Shown here one piece after another: positions 27,148 through 35,575 of a stretch of 64,000 nt of DNA. Source of the DNA: Mesorhizobium sp. M2E.F.Ca.ET.219.01.1.1. GTDB lineage: Bacteria; Pseudomonadota; Alphaproteobacteria; Rhizobiales; Rhizobiaceae. A program made the translations under genes and the position numbers. Under the pieces are notes generated by a model. That model was given only the letters and a program-made list of their open reading frames with translations, ran no database searches and had not been told where the DNA came from. Numbering within the stretch: the stretch's first letter is position 1; every line of letters begins with the position of its first letter. Location: contig NZ_SADT02000004.1 in the NCBI RefSeq assembly GCF_004016445.2, positions 512,500 through 576,499 of the forward strand. The letters run 5' to 3'.

Positions 27148-27504
27148 ATGCGCACATTCATACTTTCACTTGCAATGCTTGGGATTGCTTCCATACCGGC
27201 CGCCGCTCAGTCGATCGGCGGCACCTATACCGTCGCCGGCACCAACTTCGACGGCTCGAAATATGGTGGCGAGGCAACCATCACGCTGACCAGCGACACT
27301 ACCTGCACGATCCACTGGGAAACCGGCGGCTCGACCTCGGACGGTATCTGCATGCGTAACGACAATGCGTTTTCCGCCGGCTATGCGATGGGCAAGGAAG
27401 TCGGTCTCGTCGTCTACAAGATCGAGAAGGACGGCTCCCTGCATGGGCTGTGGACCATCGCCGGCCAGAACGGCAACGGCACCGAAGTGCTGACGCCGAA
27501 ATAA
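27148..27504 (+). CDS. Small secreted hypothetical protein
   Basis: 118 residues with a signal peptide (MRTFILSLAMLGIASIPAAA). The mature part is a beta-rich domain with SIGGTYTVAGTNFDGSKYGG, TCTIHWETGG and GLVVYKIEKDGSLHGLW, containing two cysteines. I do not assign a family with confidence. A CAGGGGGAGTGCC ribosome-binding site precedes the ATG, and an intrinsic terminator follows at 27534, so the moaA-side transcript likely ends here. Confidence 0.65.
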   Translation: MRTFILSLAMLGIASIPAAAQSIGGTYTVAGTNFDGSKYGGEATITLTSDTTCTIHWETGGSTSDGICMRNDNAFSAGYAMGKEVGLVVYKIEKDGSLHGLWTIAGQNGNGTEVLTPK

Positions 27505-27533
27505 GTCTTCCGAACCTTGGCAAATCGATCTCG

Positions 27534-27566
27534 TGGGCCACGCAGAACTTCGTGGCCCATTTCTTT
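27534..27566 (+). terminator. Rho-independent terminator
   Basis: Hairpin arms GGGCCACG (27535-27542) and CGTGGCCC (27551-27558) with an eight-base loop are followed by ATTTCTTT. It lies 30 bases after the small secreted protein's stop. Confidence 0.75.
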
Positions 27567-27628
27567 GCCGTTGCTGTTTTCCGGTCGCCTGCTACGGCTT
27601 GATCTAGAAAAAGAATCCGGAAACGCCT

Positions 27629-28549
27629 TTGCCTCTTTCACCAAACCTGCGCGGCGCGCTGTTCATGATCGTGGCCATGGTCGGCTTCACCTTGAACGAT
27701 GCGATCACCAAATTTTCTTCCGAATCGATGAACATGGCGCAGGTCATGCTGGTGCGCGGCGCCTTCGCGTCTCTCTTCGTCGGCCTGCTTGCCTGGCGGC
27801 GCGGCGCGCTGGTCAACCCAGCCGCCATGCTGCAGCCGATGGTGGCCATGCGCGTGGCCGGCGAAGCCGGCGCCACGGTATCGTTCCTGATCGCGCTTGC
27901 GCATCTGCCGATCGGCAATGTCTCCGCCGTCATGCAGGCATTGCCGCTGGCGGTCACCATGGGCGCGGCGCTGGTGTTCGGCGAAAGCGTCGGCTGGCGA
28001 CGCTGGACCGCCATTGCCGCCGGTTTCGTCGGCGTGCTGATCATCGTGCGGCCGGGATTCGACGGTTTCAGCGTCTATTCGCTGGTGGCCTTGGCCAGCG
28101 TCGCCTGCTGCGCGGTGCGCGACCTTTCCACCAAGCGCATCCCGCAAGCGATCCCGACGATGCTGGTGTCGACAGCGACCGCGCTCGCCATGACCGTGCT
28201 GGGCGCGCTGCTCTTGTCGCCGATGGGCGGCTGGACGCCGATGAGCGGCCGGTCGACCATGCTTCTGGCGCTCGCGGCGGTGCTGGTGCTCATCGGCTAT
28301 CAGTTCATCATCATGGCGATGCGCTCGGGCGACATCTCCTTCATCGCGCCGTTCCGCTACACCGCCCTGCTCTGGTCGATCCTGCTCGGCCTCGTCATTT
28401 TCGGCGATGTTCCCGACCTGCCCATGATCGTCGGCGCCGCCATTATCATCGGGTCCGGCCTCTATGCGCTCTACCGCGAGCGCGTCGTCGGCAGGCAGCA
28501 GCCTGCCGCTGAAAGCGCTGGACCCGACATGGCGCCGGACGGCATATAG
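27629..28549 (+). CDS. EamA/DMT-family transporter
   Basis: 306 residues with ten hydrophobic helices in two EamA repeats (first LRGALFMIVAMVGFTLND... to GVLIIVRP; second beginning VALASVACCAVRDLSTK). Drug/metabolite transporters of this type export amino acids, nucleobases or other small metabolites across the inner membrane. The start used is TTG 27629, after CCGGAAACGCC, because MPLSPNLRGALF is the common N terminus of rhizobial homologues; ATG 27665 is the alternative. It lies four bases before mobA and is probably co-transcribed with mobA and mobB. Confidence 0.85.
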   Translation: MPLSPNLRGALFMIVAMVGFTLNDAITKFSSESMNMAQVMLVRGAFASLFVGLLAWRRGALVNPAAMLQPMVAMRVAGEAGATVSFLIALAHLPIGNVSAVMQALPLAVTMGAALVFGESVGWRRWTAIAAGFVGVLIIVRPGFDGFSVYSLVALASVACCAVRDLSTKRIPQAIPTMLVSTATALAMTVLGALLLSPMGGWTPMSGRSTMLLALAAVLVLIGYQFIIMAMRSGDISFIAPFRYTALLWSILLGLVIFGDVPDLPMIVGAAIIIGSGLYALYRERVVGRQQPAAESAGPDMAPDGI

Positions 28550-28553
28550 GCCG

Positions 28554-29186
28554 ATGGACCGAAATGTCGCGGGGATCATTCTGGCGGGTGGCAAGTCGCG
28601 CCGAATGGGTGGCGGTGACAAGCCGCTGCTTTCATTGGGCAAAGCCAGGATGATCGACCATGTCGCCGCGCGATTGAAGCCGCAGGTCGCGACCCTCGGG
28701 CTCAACGCGAACGGCGATCCTGCGCGATTTGCCGGCACGGGCCTGCCGGTGATCGAGGACACGGTGCCGGGCCATGCCGGACCGCTGGCAGGCATCCTCG
28801 CCGGCCTTGAATGGGCGGCGAAGCAAACAACCTGCCGGTGGCTGATGAGCGCCGCCGGCGACACGCCATTCTTCCCCGACACCCTCGTCGAGCGCCTCGC
28901 CGCCGCAACCCGCGAGCGGCCAGGCGCGATTGCCGTCGCCAGTTCGGGCGGCAGGTGGCATCCGACCTTCGCGCTCTGGCCGCTCGGCCTGCGCGACACC
29001 CTGCGCCATTTCCTCGTAGACGAAGACAACCGGCGGGTTTCGGCCTTCATGGAGCGCCAGGGCTATGTCGAGGTCGAATTCCCGATGATCGAGGCCGGCA
29101 GCCAGAAGATCGATCCGTTCTTCAACGTCAACACGCCGGACGATCTTGCGGCGGCGGAGCGTCTGTTGCAAAGCCTCAGGCCATGA
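28554..29186 (+). CDS. mobA: Molybdenum cofactor guanylyltransferase
   Basis: 210-residue nucleotidyltransferase that attaches GMP to molybdopterin to give the guanine-dinucleotide cofactor. The nucleotide-binding motif is ILAGGKSRRMGGGDKPLL at residues 8-25, followed by VIEDTVPGHAGPLAGILAGLEW and the metal-binding AAGDTPFFP. The C-terminal FFNVNTPDDL is typical. The stop overlaps the mobB start in ATGA. The product is needed for DMSO reductase-type enzymes. Confidence 0.95.
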   Translation: MDRNVAGIILAGGKSRRMGGGDKPLLSLGKARMIDHVAARLKPQVATLGLNANGDPARFAGTGLPVIEDTVPGHAGPLAGILAGLEWAAKQTTCRWLMSAAGDTPFFPDTLVERLAAATRERPGAIAVASSGGRWHPTFALWPLGLRDTLRHFLVDEDNRRVSAFMERQGYVEVEFPMIEAGSQKIDPFFNVNTPDDLAAAERLLQSLRP

Positions 29187-29698
29187 GACGCGTATTCGGC
29201 ATCACCGGCTGGAAGAACTCCGGCAAGACGACCCTGACGGAAAAGCTGGTCGCCGAGCTGGTGGCGCGCGGCTGGACGGTTTCGACGGTGAAGCACGCCC
29301 ACCATGACTTCGACATCGACAAGCCGGGCGCCGACAGCTTCCGCCATCGGCAGGCTGGCGCCACGGAGGTTGCCATCGTCTCCGGCCGGCGTTGGGCGCT
29401 GATGCACGAATTGCGGGGCGAGGAGGAACCCGCCCTGGACGACATCCTGGCGCGGCTGTCGCCCTCGGACATCGTGCTGGTCGAAGGCTACAAGCGCGAA
29501 GCGCACAAGAAGATCGAGGCAAGGCGGCTCGAGGCCAAGGACCGGACGCCGCTTTCAGCCAACGATCCCAACATAGTCGCGGTCGCCGCCGACTTTCCGG
29601 TCGAAGGCGAAGGCCTGCCGGTTTTCGACCTCAACGACACCAAATCGATAGCCGACTTCGTCGAGCGCAGCACAGGTCTCGTCGCTGAAACCGAGTAA
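29183..29698 (+). CDS. mobB: Molybdopterin-guanine dinucleotide biosynthesis protein B
   Basis: 171-residue P-loop GTPase-like partner of MobA. Walker A is ITGWKNSGKTTLTEKL near the N terminus; the family motifs STVKHAHHDFDIDKPGADSFRH and DIVLVEGYKREAHKKIE are present. It starts at 29183 within an ATGA overlap with mobA. MobB binds GTP and enhances guanylation of the cofactor, but is not essential in E. coli. Confidence 0.95.
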   Translation: MRRVFGITGWKNSGKTTLTEKLVAELVARGWTVSTVKHAHHDFDIDKPGADSFRHRQAGATEVAIVSGRRWALMHELRGEEEPALDDILARLSPSDIVLVEGYKREAHKKIEARRLEAKDRTPLSANDPNIVAVAADFPVEGEGLPVFDLNDTKSIADFVERSTGLVAETE

Positions 29699-29849
29699 CG
29701 CAGCGGCAGATCGGGATTGTCGTTTGCCGTTGATTTGCAGTTGCTTTTTTCTCGCAAAGAGTGGGAGTATCCGCCTCAGCGGGCGGTAACGAAGCTCCGC
29801 CCACAAGAGCCGCACGGGACAGCGGCCATGACAATATGAGAGGATTATC

Positions 29850-30635
29850 ATGCGTATTGCACTGCGTATCGCGCTTGCCGCTTCGGCCGCGCTGCTGACA
29901 CTTGGCGTCGCCCAGGCTCAGGAAAAGACCCTGAGGATCGGCACCGAAGGCGCGTACCCGCCCTTCAACAACCTGACTTCGGACGGCCAGCTGGTCGGCT
30001 TCGACATCGATATCGCCAAGGCGCTTTGCGACGAGATGAAGGTGAAATGCACCTTCGTCGCGCAGGATTGGGACGGCATCATCCCGGCGCTCCAAGCCGG
30101 CAAGTTCGACGCTATCGTCGCCTCGATGTCGATCACGCCCGAGCGCCAGGAAAAGGTCGACTTCACCCACAAATACTACAACACCCCCTCGGCCATAGCC
30201 GTGCCAAAGGATTCGCCGCTCAAGGGCGTGACCAAGGAAGATCTCGCCGGCAAGAGCATCGGGGTCGCCACCACGACCACGCATTACAACTACGCTTCCA
30301 AGACCTACACCGACAGCACCATCAAGGGCTATCCGAGCAGCCCTGAGGAGCAGGCTGATCTGGCCAATGGCCGTCTCGACGCGATCGAGGACGACATCGT
30401 CGTGTTGCAGCAATGGCTGGATACGCCGGACGGCGCCTGCTGCAAGATCCTCGGCCAACCCTCGCCGCAGCCGGTCGAGATCTTCGGACCGGGTGCGGGC
30501 ATCGCCGTGCGCAAGGGCGAGACCGATCTGGTCAACAAGCTGAACGAAGCGATCGACACCATCCGCAAGAACGGAAAGTACAAGGAAATCAACGACAAGT
30601 ACTTCAAGTTCGACGTCTACGGCGCCGAATCCTGA
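29850..30635 (+). CDS. Polar amino-acid ABC transporter, substrate-binding protein
   Basis: 261-residue periplasmic binding protein of SBP family 3 (HisJ/ArgT type). The signal peptide is MRIALRIALAASAALLTLGVAQA. The ligand-binding face shows EGAYPPFNNLTSDGQLVGFDID, and the motifs DWDGIIPALQAGKFDAIVASMSI and TPERQEKVDFTHKYY mark the lysine/arginine/ornithine/histidine or opine branch. Two permease genes follow. A stem-loop lies between this gene and the first permease, as is usual for binding-protein genes that are expressed more highly than their permeases. Confidence 0.92.
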   Translation: MRIALRIALAASAALLTLGVAQAQEKTLRIGTEGAYPPFNNLTSDGQLVGFDIDIAKALCDEMKVKCTFVAQDWDGIIPALQAGKFDAIVASMSITPERQEKVDFTHKYYNTPSAIAVPKDSPLKGVTKEDLAGKSIGVATTTTHYNYASKTYTDSTIKGYPSSPEEQADLANGRLDAIEDDIVVLQQWLDTPDGACCKILGQPSPQPVEIFGPGAGIAVRKGETDLVNKLNEAIDTIRKNGKYKEINDKYFKFDVYGAES

Positions 30636-30647
30636 TCGTTACGCCCA

Positions 30648-30684
30648 GGGGCGGTGAGGCACCCCTCGCCGCCCTTCTCTTCTC
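30648..30684 (+). terminator. Stem-loop between binding-protein and permease genes
   Basis: GGGCGGTGAGG pairs with CCTCGCCGCCC (one G-U pair) around a short loop, followed by TTCTCTTCTC. It could be a partial terminator or an mRNA-stabilising hairpin that raises expression of the binding protein relative to the permeases. Confidence 0.6.
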
Positions 30685-30714
30685 CCGGGATCGCCACGGA
30701 GACACGACCCGTCA

Positions 30715-31431
30715 ATGCCGGCCCAAAGCATTTGGACACTTCTCAGCTGGGGACCGGATGGCTGGAGTGACGACATTGCGTCTGGCGTTCTGGTCACCAT
30801 CGTGCTGGCGCTCGCCACACTGCCGATCGGCCTGACGATCGGATTTTTCGTCGCCTTCGCCAAGCAGCATGAAGAGCCCTCGCTGCGGCTCGCCGCCAAC
30901 ATCTACACCACGGTTTTCCGTGGCCTGCCGGAGCTGGTCACGCTCTTCCTGTTCTTCTTCGGCATGCCGCTTCTGCTGCAATACTTGGTGCGGCTGTTCA
31001 ACCCGGCCGCGACAATCGACGTCAACAGCTTCATCGCCGGCATGATCGTGCTGTCGCTGATCTTCTCCTCCTATGCCAGCGAGGTCTTCCTTTCCGCGTT
31101 CCGCGCCATTCCGAAAGGCCAGTATGAGGGCGGCTACGCCATCGGCCTGTCGAAATGGCAGACGATGCGGCTGATCATCCTGCCGCAGCTGATACGCATC
31201 GCCTTCCCCGGCCTCGAGAATTGCTGGCTGAGCCTGCTGAAGGACACCTCGCTGGTCTCGGTGGTCAATCTCGCCGAGACCTTGCGCCAGTCCGGGGTCG
31301 CGGCGCGCGTCACCAAGCATGCCTTCCTGTTCTACAGCGTCGCGGCGCTGATCTTCCTGGCTCTCGCCATCCTGTCGTCGATCGCCACCGGCCATATTCT
31401 GCGTCATCTCGGGCGGAGGGCGGTGCGATGA
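30715..31431 (+). CDS. Polar amino-acid ABC transporter permease (HisQ-like)
   Basis: 238-residue inner-membrane permease with about five helices. The cytoplasmic EAA loop that docks the ATPase is visible as SAFRAIPKGQYEGGYAIGLSKWQ. The N-terminal WSDDIASGVLVTIVLALATLP and the GLPELVTLFLFFFG segment are typical of the HisQ branch. It overlaps the next permease by four bases (ATGA). Confidence 0.92.
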   Translation: MPAQSIWTLLSWGPDGWSDDIASGVLVTIVLALATLPIGLTIGFFVAFAKQHEEPSLRLAANIYTTVFRGLPELVTLFLFFFGMPLLLQYLVRLFNPAATIDVNSFIAGMIVLSLIFSSYASEVFLSAFRAIPKGQYEGGYAIGLSKWQTMRLIILPQLIRIAFPGLENCWLSLLKDTSLVSVVNLAETLRQSGVAARVTKHAFLFYSVAALIFLALAILSSIATGHILRHLGRRAVR

Positions 31432-32252
31432 GCGTCAGCCAGGCCATCGTTGTCGACAAGCCGCCCCCTCTGGCCCGCGGCTGGCCGCGCGCCCGCATCG
31501 TCGGCTACGCACTGGTCGGCGTATGGATCCTCTTCGGTCTCGGCATCGTCGCCTATCTCGTCTACGCCTGGAATCCAGAGTTCTTCGCCCGTTACGCGCC
31601 GGCCTATCTGCAGGGCCTGGGAACGACCCTGTCGCTGGTTTCCATCTCGATGTTGCTGGGAGCGATCTTCTCGCTGCCGGTCGCCTATGGCCGCATGTCG
31701 AAGAACTGGATCCTGTCCGGGCTTGCCTATTGCTATGTCTATTTCTTCCGCGGCACGCCGCTATTGGTGCAAACCTATCTCGTCTATTACGGCGTCGGTT
31801 CCTTCCGGCCGGAGCTGGAAACGGTCGGATTGTGGTGGTTCTTCCGCGAAGCCTTCTATTGCGGTGTCTTTGCCTTCTCGCTCAACACCGCTGCCTATCA
31901 GGCCGAAATCCTGCGAGGCGCCATCGAAAGCGTGCCGCGCGGCCAATGGGAGGGCGCTGCCTCGCTCGGCCTGCACAAATTGCAGACGCTGCGCAAGGTC
32001 ATCCTGCCGCAAGCGATCATCGTCGCGCTCAGGCCCTACGGCAACGAGCTCATCCTGATGATCAAGGCCTCGGCGATCGTCGCCATCATCACCGTGTACG
32101 ACCTGATGGGTAACGCCAAGCTCGCCTACGCCAAATCCTTCGACATCCAGGCCTATATCTGGGTGGCGATCGTCTATCTGGTGATGGTCGAGATCCTGCG
32201 CCACGGCATCGAATGGATCGAGCGCCGCATCACCGTCCACCTGCATCGCTAA
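31428..32252 (+). CDS. Polar amino-acid ABC transporter permease (HisM-like)
   Basis: 274-residue second permease, longer at the N terminus (about 35 cytoplasmic residues before the first helix). The EAA loop is GAIESVPRGQWEGAASLGLHK, and YFFRGTPLLVQTYLVYYG is the conserved second-helix region. ATG 31428 overlaps the previous stop. The stop codon at 32250-32252 lies at the edge of palindromic repeat B. No ATPase gene follows, so this transporter must use an ATPase encoded elsewhere. Confidence 0.92.
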   Translation: MSVSQAIVVDKPPPLARGWPRARIVGYALVGVWILFGLGIVAYLVYAWNPEFFARYAPAYLQGLGTTLSLVSISMLLGAIFSLPVAYGRMSKNWILSGLAYCYVYFFRGTPLLVQTYLVYYGVGSFRPELETVGLWWFFREAFYCGVFAFSLNTAAYQAEILRGAIESVPRGQWEGAASLGLHKLQTLRKVILPQAIIVALRPYGNELILMIKASAIVAIITVYDLMGNAKLAYAKSFDIQAYIWVAIVYLVMVEILRHGIEWIERRITVHLHR

Positions 32253-32298
32253 GCAATTCCAGGAAAAGTGTGAAGCGGTTTTCCGTCCGGAATTGCGC
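32251..32298. repeat. Rhizobial intergenic palindrome, copy B
   Basis: Arms GCAATTCC/GGAATTGC and GGAAAA/TTTTCC enclose GTGTGAAGCGG. It is the compact form of copy A. The stop codon of the permease gene is formed at its left edge. Confidence 0.8.
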
Positions 32299-32421
32299 TA
32301 AACAAAGAGACATCCCGGCATCGCCTGTGCCAGTCGATGCGGCTTGCCGCGCCTTGACGAATTCGCTGCATGGCCTAGACGTTCCGGCACTGAAATCTCT
32401 GTTTTGTTGGAAGGCAGGTCT

Positions 32422-33291
32422 ATGGCATCGGTTGCATTTCTCGGTCTTGGCGTCATGGGCTATCCGATGGCCGGGCACCTCAGGAACAAGGGCGGCCATG
32501 ACGTCACCGTCTACAACCGCACCAAGGCGAAGGCCGAGCAGTGGGTAGCCCAGCATGGCGGCAAGCTGGCGCTGACGCCGGCCGAAGCAGCCGAAGGCAA
32601 AGACTTCGTCTTCTCCTGCGTCGGCAATGATGATGATCTGCGCTCGGTCACCACCGGCGCGAACGGCGCCTTCGCCGCGATGAAGAAGGGTTCCGTGTTC
32701 ATCGACAACACCACCGCTTCGGCCGAGGTGGCGCGCGAACTGGACGAAGCCGCGCGCAAAGCCGGCTTCTCCTTCCTCGACGCGCCCGTATCCGGCGGCC
32801 AGGCTGGCGCCGAGAACGGCGTGCTGACCGTCATGGTCGGCGGCGATGAGGCCGCCTTCGACAAGGCGAGGCCCGTCATCGACGCCTACGCCCGCATGGT
32901 CGGGCTGATGGGCCCGGCCGGTGCCGGCCAACTGACGAAAATGATCAACCAGATCGCCATTGCCGGCCTCGTCCAGGGGCTGGCCGAGGGCATCCATTTC
33001 GGCAAGAAGGCCGGCCTCGACATCGAAAAGGTGGTCGAGGTGATCTCGAAGGGCGCCGCCGGCTCCTGGCAGATGGAAAACCGCCACAAGACGATGAATG
33101 CCGGCAAATATGATTTCGGCTTCGCCGTCGACTGGATGCGCAAGGATCTCGGCATCTGCCTGGCCGAGGCCAACCGCAACGGCGCCAAGCTGCCGGTCAC
33201 GGCGCTTATCGACCAGTTCTACAAGGATGTGCAGGACATGGGCGGCAGGCGCTGGGACACGTCCTCGCTGCTTGCGCGCCTGGAAAAATAG
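32422..33291 (+). CDS. 3-hydroxyisobutyrate dehydrogenase-family NAD(P)-dependent oxidoreductase
   Basis: 289-residue beta-hydroxyacid dehydrogenase. The dinucleotide-binding motif is VAFLGLGVMGYPMAGHL at the N terminus, the substrate motif is FLDAPVSGGQAGAENG, and the catalytic lysine lies in LTKMINQ. The C-terminal domain is all-helical. Family members oxidise 3-hydroxyisobutyrate, tartronate semialdehyde, or succinic semialdehyde-related substrates; which one is unclear. Start ATG 32422 follows GGAAGGCAGGTCT. The alkylation-repair gene follows 6 bp later. Confidence 0.88.
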   Translation: MASVAFLGLGVMGYPMAGHLRNKGGHDVTVYNRTKAKAEQWVAQHGGKLALTPAEAAEGKDFVFSCVGNDDDLRSVTTGANGAFAAMKKGSVFIDNTTASAEVARELDEAARKAGFSFLDAPVSGGQAGAENGVLTVMVGGDEAAFDKARPVIDAYARMVGLMGPAGAGQLTKMINQIAIAGLVQGLAEGIHFGKKAGLDIEKVVEVISKGAAGSWQMENRHKTMNAGKYDFGFAVDWMRKDLGICLAEANRNGAKLPVTALIDQFYKDVQDMGGRRWDTSSLLARLEK

Positions 33292-33297
33292 GCGACG

Positions 33298-34002
33298 ATG
33301 GGCCTGCCCGATCCGAGTTGGAGCGCCGACGACATCGTCGCGCACCTGCGTGCGATCGGCACGGAGACGAACTTGGCAGGCATGGCGCGCTTCGGCATCA
33401 ACACGGCGAGCGCGCTTGGCATCGGCAATACCGACTTGCGGCCGCTGGCGCGCAAGCTCAAGAAGAACCACGAGCGGTCGCTGCTGCTATGGGACAGCGG
33501 CATTCGGGAGGCGCGGCTGATGGCGGCCTTCACCGGCGAGCCGCAGAAGGTCGACATCGATCAATGCCGGCGCTGGGCCGCGGATTTCGACAGCTGGGAG
33601 ATCGTCGACACTGTCGCCGACCTGTTTGCCGAAACGCCATTCTGGCGCGACCTGATCGACGAATTCGCCGAGGACGAACGCGAATTCGTCCGTCGCACCG
33701 CCTTTGCCATGCTGGCCTGGAGCGCGGTGCATTTGAAGAAAGAGCCGGACGCGACCTTCCTTGCCTATCTGCCGCTGATCGAGAAACATGCCCGTGATCC
33801 GCGCAATTTCGTCCGCAAGGCGGTCAATTGGGCGCTGCGGCAGGTCGGCAAGCGCTCGATGAGCTTGCACGCCCCTGCCCTTGCGCTGGCGGAAAGACTG
33901 GCGGCATCGTCGGACAGGACGGCGCGCTGGATCGGCAGGGATGCGGTGAGGGAACTGACGGATGCCAAGCAGCTCGCAAGGCTCGCAGCCGCAAAAGCCT
34001 GA
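33298..34002 (+). CDS. DNA alkylation repair protein (AlkD-like HEAT-repeat family)
   Basis: 234 residues, all helical, matching the DNA_alkylation (AlkD/AlkC-like) fold: DLRPLARKLKKNHERSLLLWDSGIREARLMAAF, the WEIVDTVADLFAETPFW stretch with its Asp, and the later HARDPRNFVRKAVNWALRQVGKR. AlkD enzymes remove bulky N3- and N7-alkyl bases without base flipping; some family members lack activity. It follows the dehydrogenase by 6 bp and overlaps the acetyltransferase gene by 41 bp. Confidence 0.88.
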   Translation: MGLPDPSWSADDIVAHLRAIGTETNLAGMARFGINTASALGIGNTDLRPLARKLKKNHERSLLLWDSGIREARLMAAFTGEPQKVDIDQCRRWAADFDSWEIVDTVADLFAETPFWRDLIDEFAEDEREFVRRTAFAMLAWSAVHLKKEPDATFLAYLPLIEKHARDPRNFVRKAVNWALRQVGKRSMSLHAPALALAERLAASSDRTARWIGRDAVRELTDAKQLARLAAAKA

Positions 34003-34540
34003 CCTTGCCGGCATCCGCTTTGTCGAGGTGACGCAAGAAACGCGGGACCGTTTCGAAGACCTGTTCGAGCAGCCGGGCGCGCCGAAATATTGCTGGTGCA
34101 TGGCCTGGCGCCATTCCAGCCGCGAGCACATTGGGAACGACGAGAAGAAGCGCATGATGATGGCGCTGATCGATGCCGGCACTCCCGTGGGCATCGTCGC
34201 CGAGTTGGACGGCAAGCCGGTCGGCTGGTGCTCGGTCGCGCCGCGCGAGACCTACCGGAAACTGTCAAAACAGCAGGACGATAGCGAGACCGGCATATGG
34301 TCGATCGTCTGCTTCTATGTGCCGAAGGCTTTGCGCGGCGGCGGGCTGGCCTCCGCCCTGCTCGACGCCGCGATCGACCACGCCTTCGGCAAAGGCGCGC
34401 GTGTGATCGAAGCCTATCCCGTCGACGAGGCCGCGCCCAGCTATCGCTTCATGGGCTTTCGCGACATGTTCGTCGCGCGGGGCTTCCACGAGATCGGCAC
34501 TGCCGGTACACGCCGGCATGTCATGCGGCTCGGCCGTTGA
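33962..34540 (+). CDS. GNAT-family N-acetyltransferase
   Basis: 192 residues. The acetyl-CoA-binding region is SIVCFYVPKALRGGGLASALLDAAIDHA, with the preceding strands GIVAELDGKPVGWCSVAPRE. The cysteine-containing segment GAPKYCWCMAWRH at about residue 40 is typical of a rhizobial GNAT subgroup. The start overlaps the previous gene by 41 bp in another frame, which is unusual but gives the family-standard length. Substrate unknown. Confidence 0.85.
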   Translation: MPSSSQGSQPQKPDLAGIRFVEVTQETRDRFEDLFEQPGAPKYCWCMAWRHSSREHIGNDEKKRMMMALIDAGTPVGIVAELDGKPVGWCSVAPRETYRKLSKQQDDSETGIWSIVCFYVPKALRGGGLASALLDAAIDHAFGKGARVIEAYPVDEAAPSYRFMGFRDMFVARGFHEIGTAGTRRHVMRLGR

Positions 34541-34601
34541 GCCTGGATCGGTCACGACGCTTTTACTCGATTCCGCAAATCGGCTGGCGGAGGATGGAGC
34601 G

Positions 34602-35177
34602 ATGATGAACATGCGTTTCAAATCATGCGCGGCGTTGGCGACAGCGCTCTTGTTCGCGGCCACTGGAGCCGATGCCGCGGCCGAGGTCGCGCATATCTTC
34701 TGGAAGGATCTGCGCCCTGCAACGCAGGCGATCGCCGAGGACGCGAACCTGCCGATGATTGCGGCAAAGCTGCCCGATCACGGTGAGACCTTGTCGCTCA
34801 ATCTCCAGGACAAGATGATACAGTTGGCCGGCTATGCATTGCCGGTCGATCGCGACGGCGACCTCGTTTATCAGTTCCTGCTCGTGCCGTGGACCGGCGC
34901 CTGCAGCCACATGCCGACGCCGCCGCCGAACCAGATCGTGCTGGTGACGCCGGCTCGTCCTTACACGATGAAAGAGGCCTACGAGCCGGTCGCCGTCACC
35001 GGCGTGCTGAACCCCGGCATGGAGAAGAGCCAGCTCTTCATTCTCGACGGCGTGTCGATCGTCCAGTCGGGCTATGCGGTACGCAAGGCCGAGGTGGTGA
35101 GTGTCGACACAGTGCCGGACACCGTCACCCTGCCGGTTAACTCACCGTGGAGTTTCCTCAACAAAAAGAAGAACTAA
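34602..35177 (+). CDS. Secreted DUF3299 domain protein
   Basis: 191 residues starting MMNMRFKSCAALATALLF, a signal peptide ending near TGADA. The core carries the DUF3299 signature: IQLAGYALPVDRDGDLVYQFLLVPWTGACSHMPTPPPNQIVLV, with a single conserved Cys and Pro-rich turn. Proteins of this family are periplasmic and often associated with metal or transport systems; their role is not defined. The start follows GGCGGAGGATGGAG. Confidence 0.85.
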   Translation: MMNMRFKSCAALATALLFAATGADAAAEVAHIFWKDLRPATQAIAEDANLPMIAAKLPDHGETLSLNLQDKMIQLAGYALPVDRDGDLVYQFLLVPWTGACSHMPTPPPNQIVLVTPARPYTMKEAYEPVAVTGVLNPGMEKSQLFILDGVSIVQSGYAVRKAEVVSVDTVPDTVTLPVNSPWSFLNKKKN

Positions 35178-35277
35178 GGCTCAACAATCCACCTGAGTGG
35201 CGAGTGGCTCAAGCCGATTGCAATCCAGCGAGCGATGCGTACATTTGCCGTGGATGAAATCCCTCGGACGTATTGTG

Positions 35278-35511
35278 ATGATGCAGGAACGGTATCTTTT
35301 TTTGGTGTCAAGGATCCTGGGTAAAGAGATCAAAACGATATCCAACCAGCATCTTCTATGGCTCATAAGTTTGTTTAGTGGATCTTTGATAGCTGCTTTT
35401 GTTATCCCCGAACATAATCGAGCGCTTCTTGTATACGCGCTGATAGCGGACTTGACGGTGACGATAGCCTCCGCTGTAATCTTGGAATTGTATCGAAGGC
35501 CCGAGCAGTGA
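35278..35511 (+). CDS. Small two-helix membrane protein, unusually AT-rich
   Basis: About 77 residues from ATG 35278, with hydrophobic helices at LLWLISLFSGSLIAAFVI and LLVYALIADLTVTIASAVIL, ending ELYRRPEQ. A longer start at 35197 is possible. Base composition is visibly more AT-rich than on either side, with many TTT, ATA and AAA codons that neighbouring genes avoid. This suggests recent acquisition or an orphan gene. No family is recognised. Confidence 0.5.
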   Translation: MMQERYLFLVSRILGKEIKTISNQHLLWLISLFSGSLIAAFVIPEHNRALLVYALIADLTVTIASAVILELYRRPEQ

Positions 35512-35575
35512 GGTTCAGTCGACCGCGAAACGGTAGAGAATCAGGCCAGCCGCCATACCGCCTGGCCCGAGCGTG

